From positions 1-64,000 of the forward strand of contig JAFKFL010000026.1 of assembly GCA_017308235.1 (NCBI GenBank): 64,000 nucleotides of DNA. The letters run 5' to 3'. This stretch comes from Alphaproteobacteria bacterium. Lineage in GTDB: Bacteria; Pseudomonadota; Alphaproteobacteria; Reyranellales; Reyranellaceae. Positions 10,422 to 17,187 of this stretch are shown here, one piece after another. Both the position numbers and the translations under genes were made by a program. The notes beneath the pieces are model-generated. The model saw only the letters and a program-made list of their open reading frames with translations. It had not been told where the DNA came from and did no database searches. The first letter of the stretch is position 1, and each line of letters starts with the position of its first letter.

Positions 10422-10808
10422 GTGACGGAGGCCTATCATCTTGTCGTTATGCAGCGCTCCCTGCGGCACTCCGAGCATCTCTGCCCCTTTTTTCGCGAGG
10501 CCATGAACCTTCTGGCGAAGCCGTGGAACGGCGAGATCATCGCAACGCTCCATCAGCGCGAGGGTCAGGGCGGAGGATTGCGGTTCAGCGAATTCGGCGA
10601 CCTGATCGGCATCGGCGATCGCATGTTGTCGGTGCGGTTGCGCGAGCTCGAAACGCGGGGACTGGTGAATCGCGTGGTCGACGGCGGCCCGCCGGTGCGG
10701 GTGTCGTATCACCTGACCGAGGTCGGGCGTGGATTCGGCGGCGTGCAGACCTCGATGTCCCAATGGGGCATGAAGCTCGTCCGGCGTGCGTCGCGCCGGC
10801 AAGCCTGA
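10422..10808 (+). CDS. HxlR-family transcriptional regulator
   Basis: A 128-residue winged-helix regulator with the HxlR signature: a Cys near the N terminus (SEHLCPFF), MNLLAKPWNGEIIATL at the start of the DNA-binding domain, and RLRELETRGLVNRVV in the wing. The GTG start gives MTEAYHLVV before the family core; an ATG nine codons later is an alternative, and neither has a strong ribosome site. Many HxlR regulators sense electrophiles through that conserved N-terminal cysteine. Divergent placement next to a glutathione transferase gene fits that, by inference. Confidence 0.9.
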   Translation: MTEAYHLVVMQRSLRHSEHLCPFFREAMNLLAKPWNGEIIATLHQREGQGGGLRFSEFGDLIGIGDRMLSVRLRELETRGLVNRVVDGGPPVRVSYHLTEVGRGFGGVQTSMSQWGMKLVRRASRRQA

Positions 10809-10855
10809 GGAACCCCACCGCGTGACCTCGTGCCTGCAAACGATTTGAGTCCGGC

Positions 10856-11848
10856 CTAGCGGAGAGTCCGCTCGAAGAAGGCGACGACATCGCGATCGAA
10901 TGCTGCATGGAAGGCGGCGCGATCGAAGCCAGGCCGTTCTTGGCAGATATCCGGCACCGCCTTGGCCATTGGCGCGGGGCAGGGCGGCAGGAAATCGAAG
11001 TGATCGGCGTTCTTCACCACGTGATATTCCGGCGGCATTGGCAAAGCGATCCGCACTGCTTCCGCATAGTCCGGATCGGGCAGGACATGATCGAACTCGG
11101 CGCGCCAGAGCTGCATGGGTATCCGCACGCCACTCAAGCCTTCCTTGCCGAACGCGAAGCCCAACGCAGGCGCCGCGACGACGGCAGCCTTGAGACGCGG
11201 ATCATGCGTCCAGATCGATGCCGGCATGCGCGTGGCGAGATCCTGCAGGAGACCGGGGGCCTCGCTGACAATGCCACAGGTCACGGTATGCGGATGCCCC
11301 TCGCAGTAAGGAATGATCTTGCTGAGATCGGGCGTCCCGCCGGCGGCAACGAGCGTCGTGAAGCCGCCAGCGGAAAAGCCGAAGGCGCCGATACGGTTCG
11401 TGTCGATCCGCGGGTGGCCCGGCCATTCCGAGACCATATAGTCGGTGAGCTGCTTTAGCTGCTGCGGCCGGAACCAGATCTGCACACGCCGGCTCTGATC
11501 CTTGACGCTATCGCCGACATGCGTCACGGCGGCAACGACAAAGCCTGCTTTTGCCAGAGCGAGCGCGGTGTCGTAGTGGCCGCCGAACCATCCGCCCGAA
11601 CCGTGCGAGATGACGATCAGGGGATGTCCGTTGCCGGCAGGTGGTGCATCCACGGCCACGTCCTGGGAATAACTCCCCAAGCGATGCGGCGAGGCATCGG
11701 CGTCAGTTGGATACCAGATCCCGACATCAAGCGGCCGACCCTCGGGATTGGGCAGGCTCGCGGTCTGGAACCCGACCTCGCCGGCGAAGGCGGATGCTCC
11801 GGTTGCCATGAGCAGCATCGCCGCCGCTGTCGCCGCCAGACGTCGCAT
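10856..11848 (-). CDS. Secreted alpha/beta hydrolase, dienelactone-hydrolase-like
   Basis: A 330-residue exported hydrolase. The signal peptide (about residues 1-22, ending ASAFAGE) is followed by an alpha/beta fold. The nucleophile elbow is GFSAGG, the oxyanion region is VISHGSGGW, and the late histidine is probably the one in KNADHFDF. It resembles predicted dienelactone hydrolases and PAF-acetylhydrolase-like esterases of Proteobacteria; the substrate is unknown. An AGGAGAT ribosome site precedes the ATG by six bases. It is divergent from a TetR gene across a large symmetric palindrome, so it is probably the regulator's main target. Confidence 0.88.
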   Translation of the reverse strand: MRRLAATAAAMLLMATGASAFAGEVGFQTASLPNPEGRPLDVGIWYPTDADASPHRLGSYSQDVAVDAPPAGNGHPLIVISHGSGGWFGGHYDTALALAKAGFVVAAVTHVGDSVKDQSRRVQIWFRPQQLKQLTDYMVSEWPGHPRIDTNRIGAFGFSAGGFTTLVAAGGTPDLSKIIPYCEGHPHTVTCGIVSEAPGLLQDLATRMPASIWTHDPRLKAAVVAAPALGFAFGKEGLSGVRIPMQLWRAEFDHVLPDPDYAEAVRIALPMPPEYHVVKNADHFDFLPPCPAPMAKAVPDICQERPGFDRAAFHAAFDRDVVAFFERTLR

Positions 11849-11863
11849 GGCCCATCTCCTTTA

Positions 11864-11910
11864 ATGTTGTCGGCGCTCACATTGCGGATCGATGTGAGCT
11901 GTGTCAACAT
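11864..11910. promoter_or_regulatory. 47-base double palindrome, probable TetR operator
   Basis: The site reads ATGTTG-N5-GCTCACAT-N9-ATGTGAGC-N5-CAACAT, symmetric about 11887, with both the 6-base outer and 8-base inner arms perfect. It occupies most of the gap between the hydrolase and the divergent TetR gene and ends six bases before the TetR GTG. TetR-family proteins usually bind such sites as one or two dimers and repress both directions. Confidence 0.75.
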
Positions 11911-11916
11911 CTCACC

Positions 11917-12507
11917 GTGAAAAAAGACAGCTACCACCACGGCGATCTCGCCAATGAGTTGCTCGCAGCGGCGCTCAAGATCGTGGAGCGGCAGGGCGCC
12001 GACGCGGTGTCGCTCCGCGACCTCGCTCAGAATCTCGGCGTGTCGCGAGCCGCGCCCTATCGCCACTTTCCGGATCGCGACGCTCTCCTCGCAGCTGTAG
12101 CGGCCCGTGGCTTCGAGGATCTGGTCGAGGCCTATGAATCTGTTCTTGCGGATCGTGAGCTGCCCGGCGCGGAAGTCCTCCGTCGGGGATGGCTCGTCTA
12201 TCTGGACTTCGCCCGCCGCCGCCCGGGCCTGTTCCAGCTCATGTTCGACAGCGATTTCCTTGGCCGCGACAAGCCGCCCAAGGTGATGGTCCCGCCGGCG
12301 GACCGGGCCTACCACCTTCTCTGGGAAGGGATGCGGCGCGCTCATCCCCAGGCCGATGACGCGACGATCAAGATGCGCACAGCCACCGCCTGGTCGACCA
12401 TCTACGGTTACATCGCCCTTGATCGCGCGAACCGGTTCAAGACGTTCATGATCAGGCCGCTTAGCCGTGAGGCCGTCGCCAAAGCGGTGCTGGCCGCATC
12501 ATGTTAG
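11917..12507 (+). CDS. TetR/AcrR-family regulator
   Basis: A 196-residue repressor with a canonical N-terminal TetR helix-turn-helix (DLANELLAAALKIVERQGADAVSLRDLAQNLGVSRAAPYRHF spans residues 10-51) and a ligand domain of the TetR_C_33/WHG type (YLDFARRRPGLFQLMFDSDFLG). The GTG start is fixed by the family's usual distance to the HTH; no Shine-Dalgarno sequence precedes it, so the message may be leaderless. It probably controls itself and the divergent hydrolase. Its stop is seven bases from the amidase start. Confidence 0.93.
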   Translation: MKKDSYHHGDLANELLAAALKIVERQGADAVSLRDLAQNLGVSRAAPYRHFPDRDALLAAVAARGFEDLVEAYESVLADRELPGAEVLRRGWLVYLDFARRRPGLFQLMFDSDFLGRDKPPKVMVPPADRAYHLLWEGMRRAHPQADDATIKMRTATAWSTIYGYIALDRANRFKTFMIRPLSREAVAKAVLAASC

Positions 12508-12514
12508 GCCCGGC

Positions 12515-13201
12515 ATGAAGATCATCGAACGGCCGTCGTCCAATCAGTCGGTGCGGCCCGACGGTGCGACGGTCGATCTCCTGGTGCTTCACTACACCGA
12601 GCTGCCGCTGAAGGAGTCGCTCGAGATCCTGAGCGACGACAAGCGTGAGAAGCGGGTGAGTGCGCACTACGTGCTTGCCGAGGACGGCACTGTTTATCGT
12701 CTGGTTCCCGAGGATCGCGTCGCCTGGCATGCGGGCCAATCGTACTGGCGCGGCCGCGAGGCGCTGAACGCTGTATCCATCGGAATCGAGATCGTGAACC
12801 TGCATGGCGACCGGCACGACTATCCGCCGCGACAGATCGCGGCGCTGATCGAACTCTGTCGAGAGATCCTCGCGCGCCATCCCGCTGTCGTGCCGCAGAA
12901 CGTCGTCGGCCATTCCGACATCGCACCCCAGCGCAAGATCGATCCCGGCCTGCGCTTTCCGTGGAAGGCGCTGGCGGACGCGGGCATCGGGCTCTGGCCG
13001 AAGGCGGTTGCGCCGATCGAGGGCGACATCCAACCGGCGCTGCAGCGCTTCGGCTATGCGCCGCCGGGCGACCTTGCGCCTGAGGAGATCATAAAGGCCT
13101 TCCAACGCCGCTTCCGGCCCGCGTGCGTCGACGGCATCGCCGACCGCGAGACCCGCGCGTTGCTCGCCGGGTTGCTCGACCGGGCAGGATCGCAAACCTG
13201 A
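12515..13201 (+). CDS. N-acetylmuramoyl-L-alanine amidase (AmpD/AmiD type)
   Basis: A zinc amidase that cuts the bond between N-acetylmuramic acid and the stem peptide in cell-wall recycling or turnover. The Amidase_2 domain covers residues 1-155; predicted zinc ligands are His26 (LVLHYTE), His133 (VVGHSDIAP) and Asp143 (KIDPG). The C-terminal 60 residues resemble a small peptidoglycan-binding domain (EEIIKAFQRRFRP). No signal peptide is seen, so it may act on cytoplasmic anhydromuropeptides like AmpD. The start follows the TetR stop by seven bases with no obvious ribosome site; cotranscription may be incidental. Confidence 0.92.
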   Translation: MKIIERPSSNQSVRPDGATVDLLVLHYTELPLKESLEILSDDKREKRVSAHYVLAEDGTVYRLVPEDRVAWHAGQSYWRGREALNAVSIGIEIVNLHGDRHDYPPRQIAALIELCREILARHPAVVPQNVVGHSDIAPQRKIDPGLRFPWKALADAGIGLWPKAVAPIEGDIQPALQRFGYAPPGDLAPEEIIKAFQRRFRPACVDGIADRETRALLAGLLDRAGSQT

Positions 13202-13232
13202 AACGAAATGCCTTAAGAATGGATTGGACAGG

Positions 13233-13868
13233 ATGAGCGAACCGATCGTCTGGACCTTTGATTGGGTGCCTAAAGGTCCCCGTGGTTTTGTGCGCGACGT
13301 ACGGTTGAGGTGGGCGTGTGAGGAAGCTGGGCTTGCCTATTCCGTGCGAACAGTCCCTTTCGACGATCGCGGCCCCGAACATTTGGCGCGTCAACCCTTC
13401 GGCCAGGTCCCGTTCCTGAGCGATGGCGGGCTTGAAATATTCGAAAGTGGCGCGGGGCTACTGCATCTCGCCCGAAAAAGCGAGAAACTGATGCCGCGCG
13501 ATCCAGTCGGAGAAGCTCAAACGCTGCAATGGACGATCGCCGCACTCAACTCGATCGAGATGGTTACAGTTCCCTGGTGGTTCCTGGAAGTGACGGGTGC
13601 AAAGGACAATCATCTGACCGGCTGGTTGGAAAGCCGCCTCGATTACATGGAGAGCATCCTGAAAGAGCGCGAATGGCTGGTCGCCGACCGCTTCACTGTC
13701 GCAGACCTGCTGATGGCCGATGTCCTCCGCGTCGCAAAAGTTCGCTCTTTCGGAGATCGACCGGCGACGGAGTTCTATGTGACTCGGATGACAGAGCGCC
13801 CCTCATTCAAGAAGGCCCGTGCCGATCAGATGGCGCACTTCGCTGCGGCCGATAAAGTGCGCTCATAG
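13233..13868 (+). CDS. Glutathione S-transferase family protein
   Basis: A 211-residue GST-fold protein. The N-terminal thioredoxin-like domain includes RLRWACEEAGLAYSVRTVPF, the cis-proline site QVPFLSDGGLEIFESGAGLLHLA, and a helical C domain with WLVADRFTVADLLMADVLR. The beta-class catalytic Cys is absent from the usual N-terminal position, so a Ser or Tyr chemistry, or a binding role, is likely. The ATG is preferred over a TTG nine bases upstream. Substrate unknown. Confidence 0.88.
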   Translation: MSEPIVWTFDWVPKGPRGFVRDVRLRWACEEAGLAYSVRTVPFDDRGPEHLARQPFGQVPFLSDGGLEIFESGAGLLHLARKSEKLMPRDPVGEAQTLQWTIAALNSIEMVTVPWWFLEVTGAKDNHLTGWLESRLDYMESILKEREWLVADRFTVADLLMADVLRVAKVRSFGDRPATEFYVTRMTERPSFKKARADQMAHFAAADKVRS

Positions 13869-13870
13869 CC

Positions 13871-13921
13871 CTAAGCCAACCCGCTGATACCAATCAACTT
13901 GATTTCCGATCAGGCGCTTAG
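13871..13921. repeat. Triple-nested hairpin between convergent genes
   Basis: Three concentric inverted repeats share one axis: CTAAGC/GCTTAG (outer), GCTGAT/ATCAGGC (middle, one bulge) and AATCAA-C-TTGATT (inner). The element fills the 49-base gap between the converging GST and cupin genes and overlaps the cupin stop codon. There is no T-run, so it is not a classical terminator. Confidence 0.6.
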
Positions 13922-14367
13922 AGCGGATTGGGCCCGAGCACTTCCCAACCGGACTCCTCCAGCCGCTTCTTGAGATCGCCTTCGGCCGGCTCAAGCATTC
14001 CCTCGACGAAGCGGCCAGCGCCGGCAGGCGTATAGAGGAACACGACTCGGCCCGGCTGGTCGCCGCTGTTCTTCCAGGCGTGCGGCACGTTGCGCGGCAG
14101 GAAGGCGCAGGTGCCCGGCCCACCGGTCGTCACTTGCTCGCCGATCTTGAACGTGAACTCTCCCTCGAGCACCCAGGCGATCTCGTCGCTGTCGCGATGC
14201 AGATGAAGCCAGCTGTTCTTGGAGCCCGCCGGCACCGTCTGCTCGAACAAGGTCACGCTCTCGCCGGTCTCGCGACCGAACAGCTTCATGGACATGACCT
14301 GGCCCGACGCTTCCTCGAGATGCTTGCCGCCACCCGGCGGCACGACGACACCCTTATTCATGGCCAT
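13918..14367 (-). CDS. Cupin-domain protein
   Basis: A 149-residue single-domain cupin. The metal motif HLHRDSDEIAWVLEGEF (the first cupin motif, His-X-His...Glu) and PRNVPHAWKNSG (second motif with His) are both present, so a bound Fe, Mn or Zn ion is likely. It could be an enzyme, for example dioxygenase- or isomerase-like, or a small-molecule sensor. The start is placed at MAMNKGVVV because GAGGAGGTG precedes it; a further upstream ATG lacks a ribosome site. No context assigns a substrate. Confidence 0.85.
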   Translation of the reverse strand: MAMNKGVVVPPGGGKHLEEASGQVMSMKLFGRETGESVTLFEQTVPAGSKNSWLHLHRDSDEIAWVLEGEFTFKIGEQVTTGGPGTCAFLPRNVPHAWKNSGDQPGRVVFLYTPAGAGRFVEGMLEPAEGDLKKRLEESGWEVLGPNPL

Positions 14368-14436
14368 GGGCACCTCCTCGTCGCAGACGGCACGACGGTA
14401 GGTCCGCGCCCGGGCAACCACAACGACCGTGTTCAT

Positions 14437-14493
14437 CAGACCGCAAGCCTCCGGCTCGCATCATGAGCGCGCAGGATGCGCGCGGTCCGTCTG
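14437..14493. repeat. Dispersed palindromic repeat, family C, copy 1
   Basis: A palindrome of 57 bases running from CAGACCGCAAGC to GCGCGGTCCGTCTG with CATGAG near its centre. It belongs to the family found at 39243, 57362 and 58479. It lies between the divergent cupin gene and the rnpB promoter. Confidence 0.8.
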
Positions 14494-14513
14494 ACCATGA
14501 ACGCCACTGGACC

Positions 14514-14542
14514 TTGACCGGGTGTGGGCGGGGGCCTAGCTA
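14514..14542 (+). promoter_or_regulatory. rnpB promoter, sigma-70-like
   Basis: A -35 box TTGACC and a -10 box TAGCTA are separated by exactly 17 bases, and the RNase P RNA begins about seven bases after the -10 box. The position relative to the mature 5' end makes this a convincing housekeeping promoter. Confidence 0.75.
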
Positions 14543-14549
14543 CGCCGCC

Positions 14550-14950
14550 GGATCAGACGGCCGGATGGCTGCGCTTGAACGGGCAACCGTTCGGGTGAGG
14601 AAAGTCCGGGCTCCACGGAGACACGGTGCCGGCTAACGGCCGGCGGGGGCGACCCCAGGGAAAGTGCCACAGAGAAGAGACCGCCAACCCGGTTCGCCTT
14701 CGGGCGCATCGGGCGGCAAGGGTGAAACGGTGGGGTAAGAGCCCACCGCGCGACCGGCAACGGAAGCGGCACGGTAAACCCCACCGGGAGCAAGACCAAA
14801 TAGGGGTGGCATGCCGGGCAACCGGCAGGCGCGTTTCCGCGCTGCCACCCGGGTCGGTCGCGCGAGGCGCTCGGCAACGGGCGTCCCAGAGGAATGGCCA
14901 TCTCCCGCCGAAAGGCGGGGACAGAACCCGGCTTACAGGCCGTCTGATCC
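14550..14950 (+). ncRNA. rnpB: RNase P RNA, bacterial type A
   Basis: This is the catalytic RNA of ribonuclease P, which removes 5' leaders from tRNA precursors. The universally conserved strand GAGGAAAGTCCGGGCTCC (P4 5' half and J3/4) is at the start and ACAGAACCCGGCTTACAGGC (P4 3' half) near the end. The terminal P1 helix is perfect: GGATCAGACGGCC at the 5' end pairs with GGCCGTCTGATCC at the 3' end over 13 bases. Length and helices fit the alphaproteobacterial type A structure. Open frames crossing this region are not genes. Confidence 0.97.
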
Positions 14951-14995
14951 TTCTTCTCATTTCATCACGTCATTCAGGTCGAAGAAGGCTGGGAC

Positions 14996-15024
14996 AACCG
15001 CAACACAAGGCCTTGCGGTTTTTT
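14996..15024 (+). terminator. Intrinsic terminator after rnpB
   Basis: Stem AACCGCAA / TTGCGGTT with a nine-base loop, followed by a T-run, 45 bases beyond the mature 3' end of the RNase P RNA. The tail between RNA end and terminator is presumably trimmed. Confidence 0.8.
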
Positions 15025-15077
15025 CCACATGACCGACAATAGATGTGGGTTCTAAGCGCCTAAGATTCCTCAGCGAA

Positions 15078-15130
15078 TCCCATTTTGGCATTGCATCCCA
15101 GAAATTCCCATGATATCCCATTGTATCCCG
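15078..15130. promoter_or_regulatory. MraZ-box direct repeats upstream of the dcw operon
   Basis: TCCCA (TGGGA on the other strand) occurs at 15078, 15096, 15106 and 15116, and TCCCG at 15126. The last four have an exact 10-base period. MraZ is known to bind direct TGGGN repeats with five-base spacers in its own promoter. A candidate promoter, TTGGCA (15085) with CATGAT (15109) at 18-base spacing, lies under the boxes, which would allow repression by occlusion. Confidence 0.8.
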
Positions 15131-15188
15131 TGTATCAGAAGCGCAGGGGCGTGGGGCACCAGCGGCGGGATCCAGGGGGAGAGGGCCG

Positions 15189-15668
15189 TTGGCATTCCGG
15201 TCCGAAATCCTGATCAAGCTCGACAAGAAAGGACGGGTCCTGTTGCCCGCTTCCTTCCGCGATGAGCTGCCGGAAAACGATCGCGGGGCTTTCGTCCTCT
15301 ATCGCTCGTCCACCGAGAAGGGCGTCATCAACGGCAACAGCAGCACCGGCTTCGACGCCATGGTGGCGCGCGTGCGCGCCGAATTGATGGCGGAGAAGGG
15401 CGCATTTTCGGTCGACCTCGACGACCATGACTTCAATCCGGTGAGGTACCTCAATTCGACATCGCGCAACGTGCCGATGGAATCCGACGGTCGCTTCACC
15501 TTGCCGGCCGACTTCGCCGAACTGCTGGATGCCGCCGACGGCGTGATGCTGGTCGGCGCGGGCGACATGTTCCAGCTGTGGAATCCCAAGCGCTGGCAGG
15601 CGCGCCGCGACGCCGACGACGAGCGGATGGCGGCTTTCATCCGCGGCGCCGGACGGAGCAGGGCATGA
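15189..15668 (+). CDS. mraZ: MraZ, transcriptional regulator of the dcw cluster
   Basis: A 159-residue DNA-binding protein of the MraZ/AbrB-like swapped-hairpin fold. It has two copies of the family motif: LDKKGRVLLPASFRDEL (about residues 11-27) and MESDGRFTLPADFAELL (about 97-113). It forms ring oligomers that bind repeats upstream of its own gene. The start is TTG; GGGGGAGAGGG just before it serves as the ribosome site. The gene opens the division/cell-wall operon and its stop overlaps rsmH by four bases. Confidence 0.95.
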   Translation: MAFRSEILIKLDKKGRVLLPASFRDELPENDRGAFVLYRSSTEKGVINGNSSTGFDAMVARVRAELMAEKGAFSVDLDDHDFNPVRYLNSTSRNVPMESDGRFTLPADFAELLDAADGVMLVGAGDMFQLWNPKRWQARRDADDERMAAFIRGAGRSRA

Positions 15669-16609
15669 GCCCGCTGTCCATGAACCACGTTCCCGTCCTC
15701 ATGGCCGAAGTGATCGACGCGCTGCAGCCGCGCGACGGCGGCCGCTATCTCGACGGCACGTTCGGTGGCGGCGGCTATACGACCGGCTTGCTCGACCGCG
15801 CCGACTGCCAGGTGATCGCGATCGACCGAGATCCTGACGCGGTGGCCGCGGGTCAGGCGATCGCCGAGCGCTATGCGCCGCGTCTGCGCCTGATCGAGGG
15901 CCGCTTCGGCGACATGGCCGAGCTTCTGTCGGCGGAAGGCGTCGAGGAAGTGGACGGCGTGACGCTCGATCTCGGCGTCTCGTCGATGCAGTTCGATCGC
16001 GCCGAGCGCGGCTTCTCCTTCCGCGCCTCCGGTCCGCTCGACATGCGCATGGAAAAGAGCGGACCGTCGGCCGCCGATCTCGTGAACGAGGCGGACGAGG
16101 CGGAGCTCGCCGACATCGTCTGGCGTTACGGCGAGGAGCGCCGCAGCCGCCGCGTCGCGCATGCCATCGTCGCGCGCCGCGCCGAGAAGCGTATCGAGAC
16201 CACGGGCGAGCTGGCCGAGATCGTGCGCCGCGCCGTCGGTCCCTCGGCCCGCGACGAAAGCGATCCCGCGACGCGCACCTTCCAGGCACTGCGCATCGCG
16301 GTGAACGACGAGCTAGGCGAACTTGAGCGCGGCCTCGCGGCGGCAGAATCGGTGCTGGCGATGGGCGGGCGGCTCGCCGTCGTGTCGTTCCATTCGCTCG
16401 AGGACCGCGCGGTGAAGGATTTCGTGCGGGCGCGCGCCGGCCGCGTGCCGTCGCCGTCGCGCCATGCGCCGCCGAGCGAGAGCCGTGCCGCGACGCTGCG
16501 CGACCTTACTCGCCGTCCGATTGCACCTGGCGAAGTCGAGCTGGCTAAAAATCCGCGCGCGCGCTCGGCGCGCCTGCGCGTCGCCGAGAAGCTCGGGAGC
16601 CGCGCATGA
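15665..16609 (+). CDS. rsmH: 16S rRNA (cytosine-1402-N4)-methyltransferase
   Basis: RsmH (formerly MraW) methylates N4 of C1402 in the ribosomal P-site using S-adenosylmethionine. The 314 residues include NHVPVLMAEVIDAL, the SAM loop DGTFGGGGYTTGLL, the characteristic LDLGVSSMQFDRAERGFSF and the C-terminal VSFHSLEDRAVKDF. The ATGA overlap with mraZ selects this start, though the family core begins at the next Met (NHVPVL), five codons later. Its position second in the dcw operon is standard. Confidence 0.97.
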   Translation: MSPLSMNHVPVLMAEVIDALQPRDGGRYLDGTFGGGGYTTGLLDRADCQVIAIDRDPDAVAAGQAIAERYAPRLRLIEGRFGDMAELLSAEGVEEVDGVTLDLGVSSMQFDRAERGFSFRASGPLDMRMEKSGPSAADLVNEADEAELADIVWRYGEERRSRRVAHAIVARRAEKRIETTGELAEIVRRAVGPSARDESDPATRTFQALRIAVNDELGELERGLAAAESVLAMGGRLAVVSFHSLEDRAVKDFVRARAGRVPSPSRHAPPSESRAATLRDLTRRPIAPGEVELAKNPRARSARLRVAEKLGSRA

Positions 16610-17187
16610 TCCATCGCGGCCTCCTGTTCTGGTCGGTGGTCGCCGTCGCCACGGCGATCGGCCTGTTCGGCGTCAAATACAAGGTGCAGGATCTCGAAGA
16701 GAAGATCGACCGCACCAACCAGAAGATCGTCCAAAGCCAGCAGGCGACCCATATCCTCAAGATCGAATGGGCGCACCTGAACGAGGCCGAGCGCATCGAG
16801 CACTTGGCCAACGCCCATCTCAAGCTCGAGCAAGCCTCGATCAAGCAGGTCGTGCGGCTCGAATCATTGAAGATCCAGCCCGGTCAAATCCTGGCGGTTC
16901 AAAACCCATCTGTCCCCCCGCGACGCGATACGCCACTCCCTTCCCCCCCACGAACGGGCAACGACGTCCCCTCGTCGACATTGCCCGGTGGCGGTCGCGT
17001 CGCAGCGGAGGCCGGCAGCCCCTCGCCGGCCTCCGCACCCTCTTCAAAGCCTACAACCGGACCCACGACGCCCCCTCGACCGGCTCTTGCAGAAGCGCCG
17101 GCCCCCTCGGGTCCGGGAAAGGCGGGCCGCGGCGCCGCGGTCTCCATCGATGACATCCTCGCGAGAAACGAAGGGGAGCATCGGTGA
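16606..17187 (+). CDS. ftsL: Cell division protein FtsL with unusual C-terminal tail
   Basis: FtsL is a bitopic divisome protein that works with FtsB/FtsQ to activate FtsW-FtsI. The first 100 residues fit the family: a short cytoplasmic N terminus, one membrane helix (about residues 7-23), then a periplasmic coiled coil (VQDLEEKIDRTNQKI to LKIQPG). FtsL proteins commonly end near there. This one continues for about 90 residues of Pro/Ala/Ser-rich sequence, closing with VSIDDILARNEGEHR. Part of the tail is encoded by an 84-base palindrome (16920-17003). The gene overlaps rsmH and ftsI by four bases at either end. Confidence 0.9.
   Translation: MIHRGLLFWSVVAVATAIGLFGVKYKVQDLEEKIDRTNQKIVQSQQATHILKIEWAHLNEAERIEHLANAHLKLEQASIKQVVRLESLKIQPGQILAVQNPSVPPRRDTPLPSPPRTGNDVPSSTLPGGGRVAAEAGSPSPASAPSSKPTTGPTTPPRPALAEAPAPSGPGKAGRGAAVSIDDILARNEGEHR
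16920..17003. repeat. Nested palindrome inside the ftsL coding region
   Basis: Outer arms GCGACGCGATACGCCAC (16920-16936) and GTGGCGGTCGCGTCGC (16988-17003) are complementary apart from a two-for-one-base difference. Inner arms CGGGCAA/TTGCCCG (16955/16981) and CGACG/CGTCG (16962/16973) are perfect. It is read in frame as about 28 residues of the FtsL tail. Confidence 0.75.

Noticed and set aside
14536..15042. Several open frames over the RNase P RNA region.
   Set aside because: The region folds as a type A RNase P RNA with conserved P4 strands and a 13-pair P1 helix; the frames are incidental.
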